64,000 nucleotides of DNA, taken from the NCBI RefSeq assembly GCF_015712065.1, contig NZ_JACFYZ010000001.1, positions 868,001 through 932,000 of the forward strand. The letters run 5' to 3'. This DNA is from Ectopseudomonas chengduensis. Its GTDB lineage: Bacteria; Pseudomonadota; Gammaproteobacteria; Pseudomonadales; Pseudomonadaceae. The position numbers and the translations under genes are program-made. Each line of letters opens with the position of its first letter. Positions within the stretch are counted from its first letter, which is position 1. Below, in pieces: positions 35,414 through 42,390 of this stretch. The notes beneath the pieces were generated by a model. It made no database searches. It had not been told where the DNA came from and worked only from the letters and a program-made list of their open reading frames with translations.

Positions 35414-35494
35414 CTAGCAAGCGCAAGAGCGCGCTGGTTTCGGGCCTTTGGGGGGGGCGGCTGGTTGCCGCTGATGCGAGTGGGGCGTACCCAT
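35414..35494 (-). CDS. possible 26-residue leader peptide between riboswitch 2 and the permease gene
   Basis: ATG 35494 follows GGAGG at six bases and opens a 26-codon frame (MGTPHSHQRQPAAPPKGPK, then PARSCAC) that stops at 35414. The strong ribosome site directly after the riboswitch, and 40 bases of spacer to the permease start, hint at a translated leader. The peptide resembles nothing I know, and its middle crosses a run of eight C, so it could be a chance frame. Confidence 0.3.
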   Translation of the reverse strand: MGTPHSHQRQPAAPPKGPKPARSCAC

Positions 35495-35551
35495 GATGAA
35501 CCTCCAGTTTGACAGGGGCGAGCAGGAGTTCGCGGCGGTTCCCCACGGATG

Positions 35552-35652
35552 GGGCGCGTTCTCCCGGGCTTTTGTCCCGCCGTGTAACCTCGCTGGAGGT
35601 CGCTAGCTCTCGGACCAGTCGCTCGCCTGTGGCGAACCGGAACCCTAGCCGG
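35552..35652 (-). promoter_or_regulatory. guanidine-I (ykkC) riboswitch 2
   Basis: Minus-strand elements in order: CTAGGGTTCCGGTTCGCC, ACTGGTCCGAGAGCTAGCG, ACCTCCAGCGAGGT, ACACGGCGGGACAAAAGCC, CGGGAGAACGCG. This is a complete ykkC class 1 RNA. It precedes the permease-ATPase unit and follows binding protein gene 2, so it can control the transporter core separately from that gene. Confidence 0.93.
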
Positions 35653-35658
35653 CTATTG

Positions 35659-35678
35659 GCAAATTGTGGTGCCGCGAT
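35659..35678 (-). promoter_or_regulatory. conserved promoter-like element upstream of riboswitch 2
   Basis: It is identical over 20 bases to 31112-31131 and stands at the same distance from its riboswitch. The resemblance to a sigma-54 promoter is imperfect (one extra spacer base). Riboswitch 3 lacks it. Confidence 0.5.
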
Positions 35679-35830
35679 CCCGGCGAGCCGGGTTGTTCCT
35701 GCACGCAGGGTCCGTAGCGAACATCGTGCCAGCTAGCCGAGGCGCCTAGCTGGCGGGTTTCGTCGTCGCTCATTGCTGTGAGTGCGCGTTATTGGTGCGG
35801 ATCGTGGTGCGCCTGCTGTGCGATGGGGCG
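35679..35830. other. gap between binding protein gene 2 and the riboswitch 2 promoter
   Basis: No gene is seen. CCCGG-CGAG-CCGGG (near 35679-35695) forms a small stem. Words shared with the region beyond riboswitch 1 reach to about 35750. Confidence 0.4.
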
Positions 35831-36892
35831 TTACAGCGCCCCATCGGCGGCCAGTTCCATATAGCGATGGTTGAAGCGCAGCAGAATGCGCTGCGGGTTG
35901 CCCAGCGTCTTCTCGCCACTGAATTCGATACCCAGATTGGTCAGGCCCATGCCGCTCTTGCCCAGCAGGCCGTGAGCATCGGCAAAGTGCGCGACCCGTT
36001 GCATGAGGTCCGGCAGCTTGCCGGTGCGCGCGAAGTTCAGCGCGCTGCGCGGCGAATAGAACGAGCGCAGGGTGCCCAACTGGGCGTCGAAGTCTTCCGC
36101 GGTGGTGTCGGCGGCGGCTGCCATTCTGGCCCGGGCTTCACGACCGGCCGGGGTGGGCAGGCCGAGCAGGCGCTGGGTCTCGAACCAGGCGCCGGTCAGC
36201 GCGCGACCGAATTCCGGGTGCTGGGTAAGGGTCTGGCTGCTGACCACGGTGAGATCTAGGATTTCACCGGGAATCAGATTGGAACTGAACACCTGGCTGA
36301 CCTCGGTCTTGCGCCGAATCTCGGAGAGGATCGGGTTCCAGGTGATCACCGCGTCGCCCTTGCCGGCGAGGAAGGCATCAGCGATTTCGGTATCGGAGAC
36401 GTTGATGATGGTCACGTCGCTTTCATCGAGCAGGGCCCACTCCAGTGCGCGGCTGAGCAGGTAGTGCGAGACCGAGTTCTCCACCAGCAGCACGCTCTTG
36501 CCTTTCAGGTCCTGGATTCTCTTGCCGCTGCCACGCAGCAGCAGGGCGTCGGCGCCATTGGAGAAGTCGCCGATGATCAGCGCGGTGCTGTCCTTGCCGG
36601 CAGCAGCGGGAATGGTCAGGGCGTCCATGTTGGTCATGCTGCAGGCGTCGAACTGGCCGGCGCTGTAGCGCTCGATGGAGGCGACATAATCCGGCACTTC
36701 CTGCACCTGAATGTCAATGCCGTACTTGTCCGCCCACTTCTTCACGATGCCCTGTTCGGCGGCGTAGCCCCAGGGCATCCAGCCAGCGAATATCGACCAG
36801 CACAGCTTGAAGGTTTTAGGCGCGGCCTGGGCTGTCGGAGCGCCAAGCAGGCAGGCGCAGAGCAGGACGGTGAGCAGGGAGCGAATGGACAT
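35831..36892 (-). CDS. ABC transporter substrate-binding protein for guanidine, copy 2
   Basis: The 353-residue periplasmic protein has a signal peptide (SLLTVLLCACLLGAPTAQA). It is a clear paralogue of the 29878-30945 product: CWSIFAGWMPWGYA, SMTNMDALTIPAAAGKDST and SVSHYLLSRALEW line up along the whole length, though identity looks only moderate. GAGG precedes ATG 36892. It has its own guanidine riboswitch (3) upstream and is separated from the permease gene by riboswitch 2. Having two binding proteins for one permease suggests different affinities or substrates (for example guanidine and a methylated guanidine), which is an inference. Confidence 0.87.
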   Translation of the reverse strand: MSIRSLLTVLLCACLLGAPTAQAAPKTFKLCWSIFAGWMPWGYAAEQGIVKKWADKYGIDIQVQEVPDYVASIERYSAGQFDACSMTNMDALTIPAAAGKDSTALIIGDFSNGADALLLRGSGKRIQDLKGKSVLLVENSVSHYLLSRALEWALLDESDVTIINVSDTEIADAFLAGKGDAVITWNPILSEIRRKTEVSQVFSSNLIPGEILDLTVVSSQTLTQHPEFGRALTGAWFETQRLLGLPTPAGREARARMAAAADTTAEDFDAQLGTLRSFYSPRSALNFARTGKLPDLMQRVAHFADAHGLLGKSGMGLTNLGIEFSGEKTLGNPQRILLRFNHRYMELAADGAL

Positions 36893-36937
36893 GGAAACCT
36901 CGGGTCATGGACGAAAGCGGGAAAGCCGGCAGCCTGG

Positions 36938-37058
36938 CTGCGCGTTCTCCCGGGCTTTTGTCCCGCCGTGTAACCCCGCGGCATCCCGCCGCTGCATGAG
37001 GTCGCCCACTCTCGGACCAGCCACTCGCCGTTTGACGAGCCGGAACCCTAGTCGGCCA
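36938..37058 (-). promoter_or_regulatory. guanidine-I (ykkC) riboswitch 3
   Basis: Minus-strand elements in order: CTAGGGTTCCGGCTCGTC, GCTGGTCCGAGAGTGGGCG, ACCTCATGCAGCGGCGGGA, ACACGGCGGGACAAAAGCC, CGGGAGAACGCG. It differs from copies 1 and 2 by an extended variable stem between ACCTC and ACACGG (about 15 bases more). It precedes binding protein gene 2. Confidence 0.92.
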
Positions 37059-37295
37059 TTACGATTCGCTACCACTGACGATCCTGTGCATGGATCGGCT
37101 TTCCGCGACGCTGGGCAAGCGAATGCCATGCCAGCGACAGGGCAATTGTCCTGTGTTCTTGTGGTTTTGCGCCGTCGGTCACAGCCGACGAAGTGAATCG
37201 CACCTGTTGCGGGCGGCGCTGTCTGATGCCTCAGGGATCACCATCCCGGAGGCCGACATCGGTCGGCGTCGTCCCAGCGGTCACAGGAGGCCGCC
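37059..37295. other. gap between riboswitch 3 and the lipoprotein gene
   Basis: No gene is seen. It should hold the minus-strand promoter of riboswitch 3 (no match to the 20-mer upstream of riboswitches 1 and 2) and the plus-strand promoter of the lipoprotein gene, neither of which I can place with confidence. Confidence 0.4.
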
Positions 37296-37718
37296 ATGCC
37301 CTACAAGATGCTGTTTTCCGCGTTGCTCTTGCTGCTTTCCGGTTGCGCCGTTTATGGCGATGGCTACGACCGTGGTTATCACCACGGCCATGGCTACCGT
37401 TACTACGACGGTCACCGGCGCGATTACTACCCGCCGCCACGCTACTACTACGAGGAGCGTCGGCATAACTACTATCCGGCTCCTCCACGCTACGTACCGG
37501 CGCCGCCGCCGCGTCATCATTATGGCCACGATCACCGGTATCGAGACGGCTACAAGCACCAGCAGCCGCGACATGACTATCGCCGCGACCAGCGTCGTCA
37601 GGAGCATCGCAGCGGGCAGATTCAGCGCGGCTGGGAGGCAGGCCGCAACACGCAGCATCGTTTCTCCAACGGGCGCAGCAATAACGAACATCGCCGTAGC
37701 GGCGAGCGCCGCTGGTAA
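37296..37718 (+). CDS. Tyr/His/Arg-rich lipoprotein of unknown function
   Basis: The 140-residue protein has a lipoprotein signal with the lipobox LLSGC (Cys at about residue 17). The mature part is low in complexity and very rich in Tyr, His, Arg and Pro (GYDRGYHHGHGYRYYDGHRR, RYYYEERRHNYYP), followed by a Gln/Arg-rich tail. Such sequences may bind metals or surfaces and are probably disordered. AGGAGG precedes ATG 37296. I see no link to its neighbours, which are the divergent guanidine riboswitch and a convergent LysR gene. Confidence 0.8.
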   Translation: MPYKMLFSALLLLLSGCAVYGDGYDRGYHHGHGYRYYDGHRRDYYPPPRYYYEERRHNYYPAPPRYVPAPPPRHHYGHDHRYRDGYKHQQPRHDYRRDQRRQEHRSGQIQRGWEAGRNTQHRFSNGRSNNEHRRSGERRW

Positions 37719-37725
37719 GCCTCTC

Positions 37726-38646
37726 TCAATCCGCCGCGTGCTTGGCGCGCGGCGTCTGTTCATCCACCAAGCGAATCGCTGTAACCATGGCCTGCGCCGC
37801 TGGCGACAGGCTATGGCCGGCACGGCTGACCAGGCCATAGGCCGAATGCTGATGCAGACCCTGAGGCAACAGCGGCAGCAGGGCTAGCTGACCGCTATCG
37901 ACTTCGTCGGCGATCACGTCCCAGGGCGCCATGCTCAGCACATCGCTGTCGGCCACCAGGCGCTTGAGTACCAGGAAGTTGTCGCATTGCACGCTCAACG
38001 GCTGCGCTCGCCCGCTGGCCTGCCCCAGGCTGCGTTCGACCACCTGTGGCAGCTGTGTGCCGGCGAGAGGGAAGTCGAGCAGGTCGCGCAGTTGCAGGTT
38101 GCGCCGCTGCAGCAGCGGATGAGCCGGGCGGCAGAACAGTACACCCTGATGCACGCGCAGCGGTTCGATGTGCAAGTGAGCGTCGTTCTGCAATTCACGG
38201 ATATCGGCGACGAACAGCTCGATGGTCGAGTCCAGCAGGCTGTCGCGCAGCTCCAGCCAGTTGGCGATGTCCAGTTTCACCTGCACCCGCGGGTAGCGTT
38301 GCAGCAACTGCCCCAGCGCCTGCGGTATCAGGCGCGCGGCCGGGTAGGGGCCGGCGCCGAGGCGCAGTTCGCCGGCCTCCAGGTTGCCTAGCTGATTGAC
38401 CGCGTTGCTCAGCGCCAGGCTGCCGGCCAGCAGGCGGCGCGCATGTTCCAGTACCAGGTGGCCATGGGCGGTGAGGCTGACGCCGCGGCTGTGGCGATCC
38501 ACCAGGGTGCAGTCCAGCTGGCTCTCCAGCGCCTGGATGCTGCGGCTCAGCGCCGGCTGGCTGAGGTGCACAGCCGCTGCGGCGCGGGCGAAATGCGCGT
38601 GTTCGGCGAGGGCGACGAAGTGACGGAGCTGGCGTAGATCGTTCAT
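37726..38646 (-). CDS. LysR-family regulator, SdsB-like
   Basis: The 306-residue protein has an N-terminal winged helix-turn-helix (LRQLRHFVALAEHAHFARAA, LSQPALSRSIQALESQL) and a LysR substrate-binding domain (about residues 90-295). It is transcribed divergently from the alkylsulfatase gene with about 100 bases between the starts. In Pseudomonas sp. ATCC 19151 the LysR activator SdsB lies next to the SDS sulfatase gene sdsA and controls it. The same arrangement suggests that this protein senses an alkyl sulfate or its product. Confidence 0.87.
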   Translation of the reverse strand: MNDLRQLRHFVALAEHAHFARAAAAVHLSQPALSRSIQALESQLDCTLVDRHSRGVSLTAHGHLVLEHARRLLAGSLALSNAVNQLGNLEAGELRLGAGPYPAARLIPQALGQLLQRYPRVQVKLDIANWLELRDSLLDSTIELFVADIRELQNDAHLHIEPLRVHQGVLFCRPAHPLLQRRNLQLRDLLDFPLAGTQLPQVVERSLGQASGRAQPLSVQCDNFLVLKRLVADSDVLSMAPWDVIADEVDSGQLALLPLLPQGLHQHSAYGLVSRAGHSLSPAAQAMVTAIRLVDEQTPRAKHAAD

Positions 38647-38743
38647 GCGCTTCCTGCATTAACTGGTCTATTCGAATGCATTGGAATTATCGGACGGCCT
38701 TTGCCAACCTGCCAGCATTCCAACAACAAGACCTTCCAATGCC

Positions 38744-40531
38744 ATGAGCCCATTCTCTCGCTTCAGCGGCCTGCTGCTGGCTGCCGCCCTGCCATTGAGC
38801 GCCTATGCCGAGCTGCCGGCCGAGCGTATCGAACCCAGCATCAACGCCGAACTGGCTGCCCATACCAAGGTGTTCGCCCAGCAGGTCTATCGTGTCGCCG
38901 ACAACGTGTATTCGGCAGTCGGCTGGCAACTGGGCAACGTGGTGATGATCGAGGCGCCGCAGGGGCTGATCATCGTCGACACCGGCGAGTCGGTCAGCGA
39001 GTCGCGCAAGATCATGGCCGAGTTTCGCAAGCTCACAGATAAGCCGGTCAGAGCAGTGGTCTACACCCACTTCCACCCGGATCACATCAACGGCGTGCAG
39101 GCGTTCGTCAGCCGCGAGCAGGTGGAGCGCGGCGAGGTACAGATCTACGCCCACGAGACCCTGCTGCAGAACGTGGTGGCGCAGGGCGCGCTGGTCGGGC
39201 CGATTCTCGGCGTACGTTCGGCATACAGCTTCGGTTCCTTCCTGCCGGCCAGCGATCAGGAGGGCATGAACGGTGGTATCGGTCCGTTGGCCAAGCCGGA
39301 GCCGTCGTCCTTCATCGCGCCGACCGTAACCTTCGGCGAGCGCCTGGATACCACTATCGCCGGCCTCGACGTGCAGTTTTTGCATGTGCCGAGCGAGGCG
39401 CCGGACGAGATCACCCTGTACCTGCCGGCCAACCGAGTGCTGATCAGCGCCGAGGTCGATCAGGGCCCGACGCTGCCGAACATCCACACGCTGCGCGGCA
39501 CCAAGTTCCGCGACCCGGTGCAGTGGGTCGAGAGCCTGGACAAGCTGCGTGCCTACCAGGCCGAGTACATGGTGCCGCTGCATGGTCGGCCGGTAAGCGG
39601 CCAGGACAAGGTCGAGGAAGTGCTGCGCATGACCCGCGATGGCATCGCCTATATCCACGACCAGACCGTGCGCTGGATGAACAAGGGCCTGACGCCCGAC
39701 GAGTTGGTGGAGAAGGTCAAACTGCCGCCGCACCTGGCCGGTTACACGCCCTACCTGCGTGAGTACTACGGCACGGTGAAACACAGCGTGCGGCAGATCT
39801 ACAACGGCTATCTGGGCTGGTTCCAGGGTGACCCGGTGGCACTCGACCCGACCCCGCCGAGGCAGTACGCCGAACGCCTGATTGCCCTGGCTGGTGGCCG
39901 CGAGAAACTGCTGCTGGAAGCCGGCAATGCCTACCTCAAGGGCGACTACCAATGGGCCGCCGAGCTGGCCGGCTATGCCATTCGTGTCGACCACGAAGAC
40001 ACACTGGCGCGCGAGATCAAGGCGCGCAGCTTTCGTAAGCTGGGCTACGCCAGCATGAACATCAACTGGCGCAACTGGTACCTGATGAGCGCCATGGAGC
40101 TGGAGGGCAAGCTTGATGGAGGTGTCATCCGCCAGCGCTCGGTGGAGATGCGCAAGGTGTTCCTCTCGCCGGACATGGTGCGCAGCTTCACCCCGCAGAG
40201 CTTCCTGCAGAACTGGGTGACTCGTATCGATCCGGAGAAGGCCGGCGATGTCGAGCTGACCCTGGGCTTCAGCTTCCCCGACGTGGGCGAGCAGTGGGCG
40301 CTGGAGGTCCGGCGCGGTGTCGCGCAGTTGCACAAGGGCATTCCTGAAGGCACAGCTCTACGCCTGAGTATGGACAAGCGCTTCATGGAAACCCTGCTGA
40401 CCGGTGAGGGTGGTCTGGTCAAGGGCGCGCTGCTCGGAGATGTGAAGGTCGACGGCAACCTGCTGGAGATTCGTCGCTTCCTCAATTGCTTCGACTTCAG
40501 CGACGAGGCATTCGGACTGACCCTGCGTTAG
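38744..40531 (+). CDS. SdsA-type alkylsulfatase (metallo-beta-lactamase fold)
   Basis: The 595-residue enzyme has a possible signal peptide (FSGLLLAAALPLSAYA), a zinc-binding metallo-beta-lactamase domain with the motif THFHPDHINGV (about residues 105-115), E in SAEVDQGP and H in VPLHGRPV. A middle dimerisation domain and a C-terminal SCP2-like domain (about 470-590) follow, the three-domain order known from SdsA1. It hydrolyses primary alkyl sulfates such as SDS to alcohol and sulfate, probably in the periplasm. ATG 38744 begins right at the signal peptide; the ribosome site is weak. It is slightly shorter than SdsA1 (658 residues). Confidence 0.87.
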   Translation: MSPFSRFSGLLLAAALPLSAYAELPAERIEPSINAELAAHTKVFAQQVYRVADNVYSAVGWQLGNVVMIEAPQGLIIVDTGESVSESRKIMAEFRKLTDKPVRAVVYTHFHPDHINGVQAFVSREQVERGEVQIYAHETLLQNVVAQGALVGPILGVRSAYSFGSFLPASDQEGMNGGIGPLAKPEPSSFIAPTVTFGERLDTTIAGLDVQFLHVPSEAPDEITLYLPANRVLISAEVDQGPTLPNIHTLRGTKFRDPVQWVESLDKLRAYQAEYMVPLHGRPVSGQDKVEEVLRMTRDGIAYIHDQTVRWMNKGLTPDELVEKVKLPPHLAGYTPYLREYYGTVKHSVRQIYNGYLGWFQGDPVALDPTPPRQYAERLIALAGGREKLLLEAGNAYLKGDYQWAAELAGYAIRVDHEDTLAREIKARSFRKLGYASMNINWRNWYLMSAMELEGKLDGGVIRQRSVEMRKVFLSPDMVRSFTPQSFLQNWVTRIDPEKAGDVELTLGFSFPDVGEQWALEVRRGVAQLHKGIPEGTALRLSMDKRFMETLLTGEGGLVKGALLGDVKVDGNLLEIRRFLNCFDFSDEAFGLTLR

Positions 40532-40546
40532 CCCTCGGTGCGAAGC

Positions 40547-40963
40547 GGCAAGATCGGCGTTGTGTTTGCCATTCGCCGCGGGGCGCGGCTCCTACAGGGG
40601 ATTGGGCACGACCTCGCAATCCGTCTTGTAGGAGCGTCGCCCCGGCGTGAAACGATTGCGGCTGTACGGCAAGATTGACGTCGTGTTTGCCATTCGCCGC
40701 GAGGCGCGGCTCCTACAGGGCAGGGGGCACGATCTCACCATTCGCGCTGTAGGAGCGTCGCCCCGGCGCGAAACGATTGCGGCTGTACGGCAAGATTGAC
40801 GTCGTGCTTGCCATTCGCCGCGGGGCGCGGCTCCTACAGGGTAGGGGCACGATCTCACCATTCGCGCTGTAGGAGCGTCGCCCCGGCGCGAAACGATTGC
40901 GGCTGTACGGCAAGATTGACGTCGTGTTTGTCATTCGCCGCGAGTCGAGGTTCCTACAGGGCG
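40547..40963. repeat. 121-bp tandem repeat made of paired REP units
   Basis: The unit begins GGCAAGATTGACGTCGTG at 40547, 40668, 40789 and 40909 (periods 121, 121 and 120; the fourth copy is partial). Each unit holds a REP-like TTCGCCGCGGGGCGCGGCTCC followed by CTACAGG and, 40 bases on, the inverted TGTAGGAGCGTCGCCCCGGC. Copies 2 and 3 are nearly identical, while copies 1 and 4 diverge. There is no gene in 40532-41037. Confidence 0.88.
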
Positions 40964-41037
40964 TTCCCATCGAAAGAAGGGCGGTCTCCTGCCAACCGCA
41001 CGGTCACACTTCAGGTTCATCCATTCGGAGGCTGACG

Positions 41038-41283
41038 ATGAACCTGCTGTCTTTCGCCAAGGGCGCCCTGGCCATGTTCTGGCTGGTGGCGCTGCTCAAT
41101 CTGTTCTACCCCTTCGCCACCCCGCTTGGCGGTTGGGTCAACTGGGCTGCGCTGCTGCTATTGCTGGCGCACGTCGGTGAGCTGTTGCTGTTTCGCGCGC
41201 GTCTGCAGGGGTTGCCCGTGCAATGGTGGCAACGCCTGCAGGTACTGCTGTTCGGCATGCTCCATCTACAACGTTTGCGTTGA
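41038..41283 (+). CDS. DUF1145 family small membrane protein
   Basis: The 81-residue protein has two or three hydrophobic segments (about residues 8-26, 33-52 and 66-78). The pattern FWLVALLNLFYPFATPLGGW fits DUF1145 proteins of Pseudomonas. Its function is unknown. GGAGG precedes ATG 41038. It stands alone after the tandem repeat. Confidence 0.78.
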   Translation: MNLLSFAKGALAMFWLVALLNLFYPFATPLGGWVNWAALLLLLAHVGELLLFRARLQGLPVQWWQRLQVLLFGMLHLQRLR

Positions 41284-41319
41284 ACTGTGAGGCCGAGCAG
41301 CTGGGGTGTCGCAATACCT

Positions 41320-41380
41320 GTAGGAGCCGGCTTGCCCGCGATCCGTTCGAGACACCGCCAGCAAGCTGGCTCCTACAGGA
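41320..41380. repeat. REP hairpin between DUF1145 and mmsB
   Basis: CTGTAGGAGCCGGCTTGC and GCAAGCTGGCTCCTACAG face each other around a 24-base loop. It lies between convergent genes, three bases from the mmsB stop, and may act as a shared transcript end. Confidence 0.7.
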
Positions 41381-41382
41381 CT

Positions 41383-42267
41383 CTATTCCACGAATAATTG
41401 CTGCACCACCGAGAAGTCCTGCTTGCCCTTGCCCTGTTTGAGCAGCAGGCGGTAGAGCTGTAGTGCCAGGGCACCCATCGGTGTGCTGTTGCCGCTGTGG
41501 CTGGCGGTTTCCTGGGCCAGGCCGAGGTCCTTGGCCATCAGCTCGGCCATGAAGCCTCCGCTGTAGCCCTTCGAGGCAGGGGCGTTTTCCATTACTCCGG
41601 GCCAGGGGTTGTATTTCTCCAGCGTCCAGTTACCGCCGGAGCTCTGCCGCATGATCTCCGCCAGTACGGCCGGCTCCAGGCCGTTGGCCACGCCCATGGC
41701 CATGGCTTCGGCGGTGGCGATCATCTGTACCGCGAGCACCTGGTTGTTGCATACCTTGGCTACCTGGCCGGCGCCCTCCGGGCCGGCGTGGAAGATGTTC
41801 TTGCCCATGGCGGCGAGCATCGGTCTGGCCTTCTCCAGCGTCTGGGCTTCACCGCCCACCATGAAGGTCAGGGTGCCGGCTGCCGCGCCGCCGGTACCGC
41901 CGGATACCGGTGCATCGAGCAGAGCGATACCGCGCTCGCGGGCGGCGGCGTGCACCTTGCGCGCGGACTCCGGGGCGATGGTCGAGCACTCGATCACCAG
42001 TGTGCCGGCGGGCAGCCGCGCGAGCAGGCCGTCGTCGCCCAGGTACAAGCCTTCCACATGACGGCTGGCCGGCAGCATGCTGATCACCACCTTTGCCTGA
42101 TCGATGGCGTCGGCGGCGCTATCGGCTGCCACGGCACCTTCGCCGGCCAGCGTGTCGACGGCGCTGCGCACCAGGTCGAAGACTTTCAGCGGATAGCCCG
42201 CCCGGAGCAGGTTGCGGGCCATGGGCATGCCCATGTGGCCGAGGCCGATAAAGGCGGTTTGGGTCAT
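41383..42267 (-). CDS. mmsB: 3-hydroxyisobutyrate dehydrogenase MmsB
   Basis: The 294-residue enzyme has an N-terminal Rossmann fold (TAFIGLGHMGMPMARNL), the substrate signature DAPVSGGTGGAAAGTLTFM and the catalytic Lys in GAGQVAKVCNNQ. It oxidises 3-hydroxyisobutyrate to methylmalonate semialdehyde in valine degradation. ATG 42267 follows AAGGAAA. It is the last gene of the valine cluster; a 120-base gap with a short REP-like pair separates it from the hydrolase gene. Confidence 0.93.
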   Translation of the reverse strand: MTQTAFIGLGHMGMPMARNLLRAGYPLKVFDLVRSAVDTLAGEGAVAADSAADAIDQAKVVISMLPASRHVEGLYLGDDGLLARLPAGTLVIECSTIAPESARKVHAAARERGIALLDAPVSGGTGGAAAGTLTFMVGGEAQTLEKARPMLAAMGKNIFHAGPEGAGQVAKVCNNQVLAVQMIATAEAMAMGVANGLEPAVLAEIMRQSSGGNWTLEKYNPWPGVMENAPASKGYSGGFMAELMAKDLGLAQETASHSGNSTPMGALALQLYRLLLKQGKGKQDFSVVQQLFVE

Positions 42268-42390
42268 GGCAGCTTTCCTTTCTATTGGGCGCTTCGCGCA
42301 TCGATTGTCATTGTTCGAGGATTGCTTGTGAGCTCTCCCGGAGCGCATCCGGGCTACATGTAGGGTGCGCAGTGCGCACCGGTCCGCGCC

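Noticed and set aside
31008..37058. ppGpp- or PRPP-binding ykkC variants
   Set aside because: The locus is entirely guanidine uptake and degradation, and the core motifs match the guanidine class. Telling the variants apart at single positions would need a model alignment, but gene context decides.
40547..40963. Regular repeats resembling a CRISPR array
   Set aside because: The period is 121 bases and the whole unit repeats; there are no unique spacers and no cas genes. The units are paired REP sequences.
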